This document shows positions 25,586 to 34,348 of a DNA stretch of 64,000 nt, piece after piece. This stretch comes from Candidatus Leptofilum gracile (GTDB taxonomy: Bacteria > Chloroflexota > Anaerolineae > Promineifilales > Promineifilaceae). Made by a program: the position numbers and the translations under genes. The notes under the pieces were generated by a model that did not search any database, was not told the origin of the DNA, and was given only the letters and a program-made list of their open reading frames with translations. The DNA lies in NCBI GenBank assembly GCA_016713825.1, contig JADJOJ010000003.1:1-64000 (forward strand). The letters are read 5' to 3'. Numbering within the stretch: position 1 is the stretch's first letter; every line of letters starts with the position of its first letter.

Positions 25586-27100
25586 ATGACGGTTAGAACA
25601 CGGTTTGCACCCAGCCCCACGGGCTATCTACACATTGGCGGCGTTTGGGCGGCGCTGTTTGCCTGGCTGTATGCCCGGCGGCACGGCGGTCAATTTTTGC
25701 TGCGCATTGAAGATACCGACACCAAGCGCACTATCCCCGGGGCGTTAGAAAGCCTCATGACCAGCCTGCGCTGGTTTGGCATTGAGTGGGACGAAGGGCC
25801 AGATGTAGGCGGGCCTTATGGCCCATACATCCAAACCCAACGCAAAGAGTTGTACCAAAAATGGGCCAACTGGCTCATTGAACATGAGTATGCTTACAAA
25901 TGTTTTGCCACGCCGGAAGAGCTGGCTGAAATGCGGGCCGCGCTGGAGGCCAAAGGTGACCGCTCTGGCTATGACCGTCGTTACCGCGATCTGCCTGCCG
26001 AAAAAGTGGCTGAGCTGGAAGCGGCGGGGCGGGAGTATGTGGTGCGTTTTAAGATGCCGCTAGAGGGGCAAACGGCCGTTCCCGACCTGCTCCGTGGCGA
26101 TGTGATGTTCGACAACAGCCAGTTCACCGACTACGTGCTGCTTAAATCCAACGGCCTGCCCACCTACCACCTGGCCCACGTGGTCGATGACCATTTTATG
26201 GAGATCACCCACATCACCCGTGGCGTAGAGTGGCTCAACACCGCCCCGATTCATGTGAATTTGTTCAAAGCGTTTGGCTGGGAGATGCCCGTGTTTGTGC
26301 ATTTGCCCGTTATTTTGAACCCTAGCGGCAAGGGCAAACTCAGCAAGCGCCACCAGGCGTTCACCGAAGATGGCACCGAAATTTTGGTGCGCGCCGATGA
26401 GTTTATGGAAGGGGGTTACCTGCCCAAGGCGGTGCTCAACTTCCTGGCCAACATCGGCTGGACCTTTGGCGATGACGTTGAAAAATTTACGATGGCAGAG
26501 GCAATTGAACGGTTTGATTTGGCAACGGTGAGCCCCGCGCCCACCAAGCTGCCCTACAGCAAGCTAGATTGGCTGAATGGGCAGTACATTCAAGAGATGG
26601 AACCGCTGGAACTGGCGAAGGCGGTACGGCCGTATCTAGAAGCCGCCGGTTTAGAAGTGAACGTCGAAGCCCTGCTGCTCGTGATGCCCCCCATGCGCGT
26701 GCGCCTTAAGCGTTTCACCGACGCCATCGACTTTTTGCGCTTTTTAGGTGAAGAAAGCCCCCTGCCAGCAAGCGCCACCGCGCTCACGCACAAGCAGCTG
26801 CCACTGGAATCGGCCGTCGCCGCCTTCCGTGAAGCGCATACCCTACTGGCCGAATTGCAGCCGTTTACCCTGGAAGAAATTAGTGCCAAACTGATGGCCA
26901 TTGGCGAAAAACACACCACCAGCGGCAAAGCTGGCCCTTTCCTGGGGCAGATGCGCCTGGCCGTCACCGGGCAGCAAGTCTCACCGCCGCTGTTTGAATC
27001 TGTGCTGGCCCTGGGGCGTGCCCGCGTGGTGGAACGGTTAGACCAGATTTTGGCCCTTTTTGAGGAGACAGCACCAACTGCTGGTGACCACCATCAATGA
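25586..27100 (+). CDS. gltX: Glutamyl-tRNA synthetase
   Basis: 504 residues. The HIGH-type motif is FAPSPTGYLHIGG near the N terminus, and the KMSKS-type motif is GKLSKRH at about residue 252. The middle and the anticodon-binding helical end follow. AGGAAGG lies before the ATG. The tRNA-Gln gene is 180 bases downstream; in Chloroflexota, Gln-tRNA is usually made by a misacylating GltX and GatCAB, but this enzyme's tRNA specificity cannot be told from the sequence. Confidence 0.96.
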   Translation: MTVRTRFAPSPTGYLHIGGVWAALFAWLYARRHGGQFLLRIEDTDTKRTIPGALESLMTSLRWFGIEWDEGPDVGGPYGPYIQTQRKELYQKWANWLIEHEYAYKCFATPEELAEMRAALEAKGDRSGYDRRYRDLPAEKVAELEAAGREYVVRFKMPLEGQTAVPDLLRGDVMFDNSQFTDYVLLKSNGLPTYHLAHVVDDHFMEITHITRGVEWLNTAPIHVNLFKAFGWEMPVFVHLPVILNPSGKGKLSKRHQAFTEDGTEILVRADEFMEGGYLPKAVLNFLANIGWTFGDDVEKFTMAEAIERFDLATVSPAPTKLPYSKLDWLNGQYIQEMEPLELAKAVRPYLEAAGLEVNVEALLLVMPPMRVRLKRFTDAIDFLRFLGEESPLPASATALTHKQLPLESAVAAFREAHTLLAELQPFTLEEISAKLMAIGEKHTTSGKAGPFLGQMRLAVTGQQVSPPLFESVLALGRARVVERLDQILALFEETAPTAGDHHQ

Positions 27101-27282
27101 AAATCCAAAGATTGGCGCATGCATGCGCATGCAGTTTGGCGCAGATTGCGCACAGATTTAATCCGCGTTCATCCGCGTAATCTGCGGCCTCTTTTCAGAG
27201 AGAAATAGCCCAACATTTTGCCGTGGCTTGTTTGCCATGTGATAGCGCTTCTGGTAGAATCTCGCTTCGGTCAACGGAACAG

Positions 27283-27353
27283 TGCGGGATAGTTTAATGG
27301 CAGAACCGGCGGCTCTGAACCGTCTAGTCCAGGTTCGAATCCTGGTCCCGCAG
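27283..27353 (+). tRNA. tRNA-Gln (CTG)
   Basis: A 71-base cloverleaf. The acceptor TGCGGGA pairs with TCCCGCA, the anticodon arm is GGCGG-CTCTGAA-CCGTC with anticodon CTG, and the T arm is CCAGG-TTCGAAT-CCTGG. CCA is not encoded. Confidence 0.95.
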
Positions 27354-27357
27354 TCAG

Positions 27358-27393
27358 AAAGAACATGGTGTAAAAGCCATGTTCTTTTTTTTT
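27358..27393 (+). terminator. Terminator of tRNA-Gln
   Basis: AAGAACATGG pairs with CCATGTTCTT around an 8-base loop, followed by a T run of nine or more. Confidence 0.9.
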
Positions 27394-27394
27394 A

Positions 27395-27456
27395 CCGCAG
27401 AGGTCGCGGAGGTCGCGGAGTTTTTAATTTCTCTGCGTCTTTTGCGTTCTCTGCGG
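27395..27456. repeat. CCGCAGAGG / CTCTGCGG inverted short-period repeat
   Basis: CCGCAGAGGTCGCGGAGGTCG and its degenerate reverse (CTCTGCGTCTTTTGCG, CTCTGCGG) face each other. A related tract with GCGTTCATCCGCG units lies at 27160-27196. Confidence 0.6.
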
Positions 27457-27465
27457 TGAATGTTT

Positions 27466-28655
27466 TTAGGTAAACGGCCGTAACGCCCCCGCCAAATCTG
27501 CCAGCAAATCTTCTACAGCCTCAATACCCGTGGAGTAGCGAATGAGGCTTTCCGGGATGCCCATTGCTGCTCGTTCCTCCGGCGTGCATTCCACGTGGCT
27601 GGTGGTGGCTGGCGGCCCCACAATCGTTTCTACCGCGCCCAGGTTGGCGGCAGCGTGGGCCAACTTTAGCCGGGGCAAAAGCGGCGCACCGCGTCGAAGC
27701 TGTTCTCCTTCAGCATAAAGCTGAGCATTCCGCCAAAGCCACGCATTTGCTTTTGGGCGATGGCGTGCCCGCCGTGCGAGGCCAATCCCGGATAAAACAC
27801 CTGCTCGATGGCTGGATGACCCTCTAAAAATTGGGCAATTTGCAAGGCGCTCTCGTTTTGCTGGCGAACGCGCAGCGCCAGCGTCTTCATGCCGCGCAGC
27901 AGCAGGTACGCCGCCATCGGGTGCAGCGTCGCCCCGTTGATCTCCCGGTAATGGTAAATTTGCCCTACCAAATCTTTGCGCCCGACGATGACCCCGCCCA
28001 GCGCATCGGCGTGGCCACCCAGGAACTTGGTGGCGCTGTGCAGCACCAAATCGGCCCCCAGCGCCAGTGGATTTTGGTTGATGGGCGTGGCGAAGGTGTT
28101 ATCGACGATGACGATGGCCCCGACGGCGTGGGCGGCAGCCGCCAGGCGGGCGATGTCCATCACTTTGGTGGTGGGGTTGGTGGGGCTTTCCAGGTAAACC
28201 AGGTCGCAGCCCTGGCCAATTTCGGCTTCGATTTGGGGGTGGTCGGTGGTGTCGCACAGGGTGACGCCGATTTGGAAGCGGGGCAGGAATTCGGTGAAGA
28301 GCACGTTGGTGCCGCCGTAGGTATCCTTCACGGAGACGACGCGCTGGCCGGGCGAGAGCAGGCCAAACAGGGCGCTGCTGATGATGCCCATGCCGGTGGC
28401 GGCGCTGGTGGCGGCTTCGCCCGCTTCTAGCTGGCGCACTTTTTCCTCGAAGGCGTGCACGGTGGGGTTGGTGTTACGGCCGTAAATATGCCCCACCTTT
28501 TGCCCCAAAGCCACCGCCTGCCATTCATCCACATCCCGGTAGCCAAAGGAGACGCTGTGTACCACTGGCACCTGGGTCGCTCCTTGCAGCAAATATTCTT
28601 CCTCGCCTGCCCAAATGCATTGGGTGGCGGCTTTCAGGGTTGGTTCGTTTGTCAT
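27466..28655 (-). CDS. Cys/Met metabolism PLP-dependent enzyme (cystathionine gamma-synthase/lyase type; frameshifted)
   Basis: About 396 residues when corrected. Marks: YGRNTNPT, VKDTYGGTNVLF, the cofactor Asp in VIVDNTFATP and the Schiff-base Lys in LHSATKFLGGH. The frame breaks in the A-run 27677-27680: as written, translation ends RFCPG, but one more base joins RRFLPRLKLAHAAANLGAVETIVG and the normal end with ESLIRYSTGIEAVEDLL. It could be cystathionine gamma-synthase, gamma-lyase or methionine gamma-lyase; sequence alone does not decide. Octamers occur at both ends. Confidence 0.88.
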
Positions 28656-28689
28656 GGGTTACCTCGTTTGGGGGGGGGGGGAGAATTTG

Positions 28690-28741
28690 GGACACGGATT
28701 AACACTGGTTTTGGTATTCTTTGTGTCAATCTGTGTCCCAG
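28690..28741. repeat. GGGACACGG / CTGTGTCCC inverted tract
   Basis: GGGACACGGATTAACACTGG faces TCAATCTGTGTCCC. Similar units recur at 32693-32764, so the two belong to one family. Confidence 0.5.
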
Positions 28742-28749
28742 TCAAAAAA

Positions 28750-29463
28750 TTAGTTGCCGAGTACTTTGTTGCCGGTTGGGCCGGGGCTGCCTTCGGCTGG
28801 CTCGATGGTGATGCCGAAGTTTGGGTAATGGGCCAGCGGCTCTGGCGAGTAGATGATTCTGGCCAGGTAGCCATCTTCCGAGACGTTGAACAGGCCGCCG
28901 CTGGTGCGCTGCCCGTCTTTGATGAGCCAGAGCTGGTACGCCTGGGTTTCGGGCAGCTGGGGCAGATTTTGCACCACCAGGGTGCCGTATTCGCCATCGC
29001 CGCTGATGATGATGAGGCCGGTGGCTTCGGCGCTGGTTTCGCTGCTGAGGGTGATGGTGCCGAAGTTGGCGGGGGTGCGGGTGTCGTCTAGCTGCTGCCG
29101 CAGCTGGAAGTTGCTGATGAGCAGAATGATGAGGGCGAGGGCTAACGCTGGTTGCCAGAGCGGCCGTTTCCTAAACCAGCCGCGCCAGTTGATGGGTTGA
29201 CGGGGATTGGTGGGAACGGCCGTTTCTTGCACATCATCGTTCGCTTTAATTTCTTGCATGAGGCGGGTTTTTAAGTTGGCAGGGGGCAGCACGGTGGGGG
29301 TGGCCAGGGTTAGCAGGCTGGTAACTTCCTGGTATGCGTCTAGCTCTGCCTGGCAGGCGGCACAGGTGGCCAGGTGGGCGGCAACCTGGGCCGCTTCGTC
29401 GTCGGCCAGCAGGTTGAGCGCATAGGCGGCTAGCTGTTCAGTGACGTGGGTTTCAGAACTCAT
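28750..29463 (-). CDS. RskA-type anti-sigma factor
   Basis: About 237 residues. The zinc-binding anti-sigma motif HLATCAACQAEL lies near residue 36. One membrane helix is at about 111-130 (LWQPALALALIILLISNF) and the external RskA domain follows with YQLWLIKDGQRTSGGLF and TIEPAEGSPGPTG, which is typical. It binds the sigma factor encoded just upstream and releases it on an envelope signal. The ATG at 29463 or three codons earlier could start it. Confidence 0.88.
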   Translation of the reverse strand: MSSETHVTEQLAAYALNLLADDEAAQVAAHLATCAACQAELDAYQEVTSLLTLATPTVLPPANLKTRLMQEIKANDDVQETAVPTNPRQPINWRGWFRKRPLWQPALALALIILLISNFQLRQQLDDTRTPANFGTITLSSETSAEATGLIIISGDGEYGTLVVQNLPQLPETQAYQLWLIKDGQRTSGGLFNVSEDGYLARIIYSPEPLAHYPNFGITIEPAEGSPGPTGNKVLGN

Positions 29464-29536
29464 GGTTGGCATTACATCTATAAAAAATCCGTAATATTTT
29501 CTATTAAGCAGATACGCATTGTCCAATTCTTTGGAT

Positions 29537-30103
29537 TTACGGCTGCAAAACAAGCTTTAGTTTTTGCATCCCCAGCCGGATGCGCGTTTTGACCGTGCCC
29601 AAGGGCATTTCTAGCTGGTCGGCAATTTGGCTGTGGCTGTAGCCGTTGAAGAAGGCGAGCAGCAGCACCTCTTGTTGTTCTTCGGGCAGTTCAGCCAGGG
29701 CGGCATGGATGCGTTGCTTTTGCATTTGGTGGGCAACGGCCGTTTCCGGCGAATGTCCGTCTGCACTTGGTTCTATGGTCAGGTCGGCCCAACTAATGCT
29801 GTTGTGCTCTGGGCGCACGCCTTCGCGGCGCAGCATGTCGATGGCCCGGTTGCGGGTCATGCTGGTGAGCCAGGTGCGCACGCTGGCCCGGTCGGCCCGG
29901 TAACTGGCAGCTTTGTCCCAGACGCGCCGAAACACGTCCAGGGTAATCTCTTCGGCCAGCTGTTGATTCCCCACCAGATGGTAGGCGACGCTGTAGAGCA
30001 AACGGCCGTATCGATCATACAACACGCTCAATGCTTCGGCCCGGCGGTTGATGATATGCGCTAAAAGCGTTTGATCCTCTACGGTTCGGTAATCAACAGA
30101 CAT
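29537..30103 (-). CDS. ECF RNA polymerase sigma factor (SigK-like)
   Basis: 188 residues. Region 2 (LYDRYGRLLYSVAYHLVGNQQLAEEITLDVF and RTWLTSMTRNRAIDMLRRE) and region 4 (LAELPEEQQEVLLLAFFNGYSHSQIADQL with its helix-turn-helix) are both complete. It is paired with the RskA-type gene downstream (gap 73 bases), the standard SigK/RskA pair. It should direct transcription of its own operon and envelope or redox genes. Confidence 0.9.
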   Translation of the reverse strand: MSVDYRTVEDQTLLAHIINRRAEALSVLYDRYGRLLYSVAYHLVGNQQLAEEITLDVFRRVWDKAASYRADRASVRTWLTSMTRNRAIDMLRREGVRPEHNSISWADLTIEPSADGHSPETAVAHQMQKQRIHAALAELPEEQQEVLLLAFFNGYSHSQIADQLEMPLGTVKTRIRLGMQKLKLVLQP

Positions 30104-30300
30104 AATGGTATTTTAATGTTTGCAAGATGTGGAGCAACATTCTGCCAGCATTATGCAGTAAAAGCTCACCGTTTTTTTGGTGAAGAAAATCTTGCGGACG
30201 GGTAAATATGGGCTTTTTTAGGTAGAATTACCAAATATCACCAAATATGGGGGTATTTTTGCAAACTTTTTGGCGGCTTTTGCGTATTGGGCGGTGACTG

Positions 30301-30362
30301 CATTTGTTCTTACCGTTGGGAACAAATGGGGTATAATAATGGCATGTTGTCTTATGACAACA
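30301..30362 (+). promoter_or_regulatory. Putative slipin promoter with two inverted repeats
   Basis: A consensus TATAAT sits at 30332-30337. It is flanked by two perfect inverted repeats: CATTTGTTC (30301-30309) with GAACAAATG (30320-30328), and TGTTGTC (30345-30351) with GACAACA (30356-30362). The first overlaps the expected -35 position, as an operator would. The -35 box itself is weak (TTACCG at 30310-30315). The rest of the gap from 30104 is AT-rich and holds no gene. Confidence 0.45.
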
Positions 30363-30452
30363 AAATGAGGGCCGTGTCGGGAAACGGCCGTACGGTTCAG
30401 AGTAGCGCAGCTGGCAATGACCATGACGCGCACGACTGAAAAGGAGTCAGCA

Positions 30453-31271
30453 ATGGAGCTTATTATCCCAATTATTTGTGTGCTTTTTGTAGGCGCAGTG
30501 GTCATTTTGGTCGCCTCTATCCGCATTGTGCAAGAGTATGAGCGCGGTGTAATTTTCCGCTTGGGGCGGGTTCAGGGGGCCAAAGGGCCGGGCTTTTTCT
30601 TTATTGTGCCTATCATCGACAAAATGGTGAAGGTGGATTTGCGTACCATCACGCTAGATGTACCCGCCCAGGAAGCAATTACCGGCGACAACGTCACGGT
30701 AAAAGTGAACGCTGTGGTTTATTTTCGAGTAGTCGATCCAGTGATGGCTATTGTACAGATTGAAGATTATCGCCGGGCTACCTGGCAAATTGCCCAGACC
30801 AGCCTGCGGAACGTCATTGGCCAATCTATGATGGACCAGATTTTGCAGGATCGTGAGCAAATTAACGACACGCTCCAGCACATCATTGATGAGTCAACGG
30901 AACCGTGGGGTGTTAAAGTGAGCATCGTGGAAATCAAAGATGTGGAGCTAAACAGCACCATGGTGCGGGCGATGGCGCGGCAGGCTGAAGCCGAGCGTGA
31001 GCGGCGGGCCAAGATCATTCAGGCAGAAGGTGACTTCCAGGCCGCCCAGAAGCTTTCGGAAGCGGCTCGCATTATGAATACGGAGCCGGGGGCGATGACC
31101 TTGCGCTATTTGCAAACGCTGGTGGAGATTGGCGTGGAGCAGAATACCACCACCATCTTCCCCATCCCGATTGACATCATCTCTGAGTTTGTAACAGCCA
31201 AGCAAAAATCGGAAGCAATGAAGGCGTCAGCGGCCAAACTGGATGAGCCAGCGGCAGATGATGCCAGCTAA
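30453..31271 (+). CDS. Slipin (SPFH/stomatin-like) membrane protein
   Basis: 272 residues. One N-terminal membrane segment (about 3-24) is followed by the SPFH core ([44 protein letters not shown], ...[11 protein letters not shown]) and a coiled-coil end with [22 protein letters not shown]. It has no NfeD neighbour. The family forms large oligomers at the membrane and is thought to organise lipid domains or control proteases. AGGAG supports the start at 30453. Confidence 0.9.
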   Translation: MELIIPIICVLFVGAVVILVASIRIVQEYERGVIFRLGRVQGAKGPGFFFIVPIIDKMVKVDLRTITLDVPAQEAITGDNVTVKVNAVVYFRVVDPVMAIVQIEDYRRATWQIAQTSLRNVIGQSMMDQILQDREQINDTLQHIIDESTEPWGVKVSIVEIKDVELNSTMVRAMARQAEAERERRAKIIQAEGDFQAAQKLSEAARIMNTEPGAMTLRYLQTLVEIGVEQNTTTIFPIPIDIISEFVTAKQKSEAMKASAAKLDEPAADDAS

Positions 31272-31288
31272 TTGAGTAAATTTTTATG

Positions 31289-31324
31289 GCGGGTGAGTTA
31301 GCAGCGGTTAACTCACCCGCTTTT
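31289..31324 (+). terminator. Terminator of the slipin gene
   Basis: GCGGGTGAGTTA pairs with TAACTCACCCGC, followed by TTTT. Confidence 0.85.
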
Positions 31325-31335
31325 GCGGTGGGTCT

Positions 31336-32679
31336 GTGCCTCGTCGAACAAATCTCCTCTTACTTTTGTTCAGTGTGATCTTTTTGGTTTCTTGCTCTTT
31401 GCTGGAAGGGCCGCAGCAGCTGGTCATTCCGACGCCGCCCGGTGGGACGCCGTTTGCCAGCATTGCCCAGGCTGGCCCGCTCATCACAGATCCGGAGGGG
31501 AATGTGATTGAGGGGGTGAACCCGGATTTGCGTGGCTTGCTGGATCAGGTGTCGAACCAAAATCTGGTGGGGTATGTGCAAACGCTGCAAGGGTTCAACA
31601 CGCGCAACACCTACAGCGTCATGGATCAGGAAGGATTGGGCATTGGGGCGGCGCGGCGCTGGATTTTTAATGAGTTTATTCGGGTGGGAAACGGCCGTCT
31701 CCTCGTAGAAGTTGATGAGTTTCCCGTTAATCAGGGTGGGGTGGTGTACAACCAGCAAAACATTGTGGCCACCCTGCAAGGCAGTGGCGCACACCCCGGC
31801 GTCATTGTGGTGGCCGCCCACTACGATTCCCGGTCGATTGACCCGCTGAATGGCAGTAGCTTTGCCCCCGGAGCCAACGACAACGGCTCTGGCGTGGCCG
31901 CCCTGCTAGAAACCGCCCGCGTACTCAGCGCCCGCGAATGGAACCAAACGATCATTTTTGTGGCCTTTGCCGCCGAAGAACAGAACCGGCTGGGCAGCAC
32001 CCATTTTGTAACGGAGCGCCTGCTGCAAGGGTGGCGCATTGATGGCATGATGAGCCTGGACATTGTGGGCGGGCGGCCTGGCATTCCCCAATCAGTCCGG
32101 CTGTTCTCTCCGGGGCCAGATGGCTCGCCCCCGCGCCAGTTTGCCCGGTACATGAATTTTGTGGGCAACCTTTACCTGCCGCAGTTCCCTTACACGATGA
32201 TTGATGCGGAGGATCGAGACGGCCGTTACAGCGACCATATCAGCTTCTTGCAGGCGGGCATCCCTGCCGTGCGCGTCACAGAATCGCAGGAAGACCCCAA
32301 CCGGCAGCACAACAGCGGCGATACGGCCGAATGGATCGACTACAACTACCTGCGCCAAGTGACTCAGCTCACCATCGCCATGCTGGGCAATGCTGCTGGT
32401 GGGCCTGCTCAACCCGTTGCGCCTTCCCTGTCGCCAATGTCGGAGCCTGGGTCATTCATCCTCACCTGGATTCCAGACAGCAACGCGGCAGGCTACGCCA
32501 TTTCCTTCCGGCCTGTGGGGGCGGCGGAACACCCGCAGTTTCGTTATGTCAATTCTGGCGATGCGGGCAATGTGGCGATTACGGGGCTAGACCCGGCGGT
32601 ACAGTATGCGGTGAGTATTGCGGGGTTGGATGGTAACGGCCGTATCGGCCTCTTCTCTACCGAAATATTGACTCCCTAA
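31336..32679 (+). CDS. Secreted M28 family metallopeptidase lipoprotein with FN3-like end
   Basis: 447 residues from a GTG start. A lipoprotein signal with LVSC lies at residues 1-20. The M28 zinc ligands are visible: His and Asp in VVAAHYDSRS, Asp in PGANDNGSGVAALL, catalytic Glu pair in VAFAAEEQNRLGS, and His in RYSDHISFL. A fibronectin-type-III-like domain forms the last 90 residues (SEPGSFILTWIPDSNAAGYAIS ... VQYAVSIAGLDGNG). It is an aminopeptidase or related enzyme outside the cytoplasm. The SD site is weak, and another start a few codons on is possible. Confidence 0.85.
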   Translation: MPRRTNLLLLLFSVIFLVSCSLLEGPQQLVIPTPPGGTPFASIAQAGPLITDPEGNVIEGVNPDLRGLLDQVSNQNLVGYVQTLQGFNTRNTYSVMDQEGLGIGAARRWIFNEFIRVGNGRLLVEVDEFPVNQGGVVYNQQNIVATLQGSGAHPGVIVVAAHYDSRSIDPLNGSSFAPGANDNGSGVAALLETARVLSAREWNQTIIFVAFAAEEQNRLGSTHFVTERLLQGWRIDGMMSLDIVGGRPGIPQSVRLFSPGPDGSPPRQFARYMNFVGNLYLPQFPYTMIDAEDRDGRYSDHISFLQAGIPAVRVTESQEDPNRQHNSGDTAEWIDYNYLRQVTQLTIAMLGNAAGGPAQPVAPSLSPMSEPGSFILTWIPDSNAAGYAISFRPVGAAEHPQFRYVNSGDAGNVAITGLDPAVQYAVSIAGLDGNGRIGLFSTEILTP

Positions 32680-32692
32680 AAGACCCAAAATA

Positions 32693-32764
32693 GGGCACGG
32701 GTTCACACTGGTTTTCACTGGTAAAAGCAAAAAACCAGTGTGAATCTGTCTTTAACCGTGTCCA
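32693..32764. repeat. Inverted tract with CACTGG and CCAGTG units
   Basis: GGCACGGGTTCACACTGG repeats with TTTTCACTGG, then is mirrored by CCAGTGTGAATC and ACCGTGTCC. It lies between the convergent M28 and UPF0173 genes and may terminate both. Confidence 0.55.
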
Positions 32765-32771
32765 GAAAAAT

Positions 32772-33461
32772 TTATGCCAATTCGTAGGGTTCGTCCACGG
32801 CCAGGACAATGGGGGTAACGGCCGTTTCCTTCTTTATGCGCTCAGCCCAGGAATTCACATCAATAGCAATGGGCGGCCAGGTGTTGTAATGGCAGGGCAC
32901 CACCATCTTCGGCTTCAGGTAGCCCAGCGCCAGCACCGAATCTTCCGGCCCCATCGTGAAATTGTCGCCCACCGGCAAAATGGCCAGATCAATGCCCGCC
33001 CGACCAATCAGCGCCATGTCTGAGAACAGCGCCGTATCCCCGGCAATGTAGATTGTCTTGCCATCGGCCATCACCAGGTAGCCGCCGGGGTCCCCGCCAT
33101 AGCTGCCATCTGGCAGCCCGGAGCTGTGCAAAGCGGGCGTCATCTTCACCCGGCCAAAGGGAAAGTTATACCCCCCGCCCGTGTTCATGGCGTGGCAATT
33201 TTCATGCCCTTGCGCCCCAATCCAGTTGCAAATTTCAAAGTTGGCGACGACGGTTGCCCCAGTGCGTTTGGCCAATCCCACCGTGTCGGCGATGTGGTCA
33301 CCATGTCCGTGGGTTTGCAGAATGAAATCGGCCGTTACGTCAGCGGCGCTGGTTTTGGCGGCGGGATTATTGCCCGCAAAAAACGGATCAACCACCAGAT
33401 GGGTGCCGTTGATGTTGAGCGAAAATGTGGCGTGTCCGTGCCAGGTAATTGAAATCGACAT
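32772..33461 (-). CDS. UPF0173 metal-dependent hydrolase
   Basis: 229 residues, metallo-beta-lactamase fold. The THGHGDH metal motif lies at about residues 49-55, with further ligands in LHSSGL, IYIAGDT and VVPCHYNT. Family members are hydrolases of unknown substrate. AAGGAG precedes the ATG. Confidence 0.9.
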   Translation of the reverse strand: MSISITWHGHATFSLNINGTHLVVDPFFAGNNPAAKTSAADVTADFILQTHGHGDHIADTVGLAKRTGATVVANFEICNWIGAQGHENCHAMNTGGGYNFPFGRVKMTPALHSSGLPDGSYGGDPGGYLVMADGKTIYIAGDTALFSDMALIGRAGIDLAILPVGDNFTMGPEDSVLALGYLKPKMVVPCHYNTWPPIAIDVNSWAERIKKETAVTPIVLAVDEPYELA

Positions 33462-33601
33462 GAGGAAACTCCTTGTTTAGCTGAAATCGTTTGTAAATGG
33501 TCTGATTGAACGAGGTAGGAAAGTTAAATCTAGTATAAGTTGGGGCTGATTGAACGTCAAACCGATCAAACAAAGAAACGGTAGGCAAAACTTCTATGCG
33601 C

Positions 33602-33672
33602 CAAGTGCCAGGCACCGGGCAGAGCGGTCTGGTTGGCGCAATAGCTAAAGCCCAGTGCCTGGCTGGCACTGG
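33602..33672. repeat. GTGCCAGGCAC inverted element, copy 3
   Basis: AAGTGCCAGGCACCGGGC at the left and GCCCAGTGCCTGGCTGGCAC at the right form an imperfect inverted pair with about 30 bases between. Same core as copies at 9737 and 14268. Confidence 0.6.
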
Positions 33673-33756
33673 TTGTTCAAACAAAAAAGCGCAGATGGAG
33701 CAAATCGCTGCCATCTGCGCTAATGCAGAGCGTTATTCAAAGAAGTTTTGCAAAAA

Positions 33757-34129
33757 TCAGCGATGCTGATCCACTAAAATCGGATTGCCATCCGGGTCTA
33801 CAAGGGTGAAATATGCTGGGCCGCTGGTTGTCTCATCGGCTTCTTCATTCAATTCTACGCCTTGGGCCTTGAGCGCTTTTTGCAGGTCGCGCACGTCGGT
33901 GAAGCTGTCTAAATTTTTCCGCAGCCTGGCTCCAGCCAGGATTAAAGGTAAGAATGTTTTTATCGAACATCCCCTGGAAAAGGCCAATAACATGATCGCC
34001 ATTTTTCATCATCAGGTAATGGTGGGCCGGATCGCCGCCAAACACCGTGAAGCCTAATTTTTCATAAAAGGCTCGGGACACTTCCAGGTCTTTTACTGCC
34101 AGGCTAATTGAAAATGCGCCTAATTCCAT
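33757..34129 (-). CDS. VOC-family (glyoxalase-like) protein, frameshifted
   Basis: About 124 residues when restored. The N-terminal unit ([28 protein letters not shown]) and the C-terminal unit ([18 protein letters not shown]) are the two halves of the vicinal-oxygen-chelate fold. The T-run at 33914-33918 has one base too many; with it removed, [17 protein letters not shown] joins the halves. Metal ligands are likely His and Glu/Gln residues near the N-terminal VKDLE and C-terminal DPDGN. Substrate unknown. Confidence 0.8.
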
Positions 34130-34153
34130 ACTGTTTCTCCTCAAAAATAGGCC

Positions 34154-34208
34154 GCGGATGAACGCGGATGAACGCGGATTAAATCTTGTTAATCTGCGAA
34201 ATCTGCTG
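34154..34208. repeat. GCGGATGAAC decamer tandem repeat
   Basis: Two exact GCGGATGAAC units and a third GCGGATTAAA, then CTGCGAAATCTGC. It reads as the reverse of the tracts at 27160 and 41860 (CGCGTTCATC). Confidence 0.65.
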
Positions 34209-34261
34209 ATTTTCATTCATGGTGGTCAACGACAGTTGGTGTCGTCTCCTTTGTAAAAGTG

Positions 34262-34282
34262 GGCCGGATTGGCAATCCGGCC
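34262..34282. repeat. GGCCGGATT hairpin, copy 1
   Basis: GGCCGGATT and AATCCGGCC around GGC, followed by TACG. Copy 2 is at 52086-52104 with GTCGGATT and AATCCGAC and the same TACG flank, a compensated change. Confidence 0.6.
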
Positions 34283-34348
34283 TACGGGCTTCATGGTGTT
34301 GAGCTGGCGCTCATGAAGGCTCTTTCACCGAAAGATACCTTCTGAGAC

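Noticed and set aside
27110..27130. GCGCATGCATGCGC palindrome after gltX as a replication or methylation site
   Set aside because: A single short copy with no DnaA boxes or other origin features nearby.
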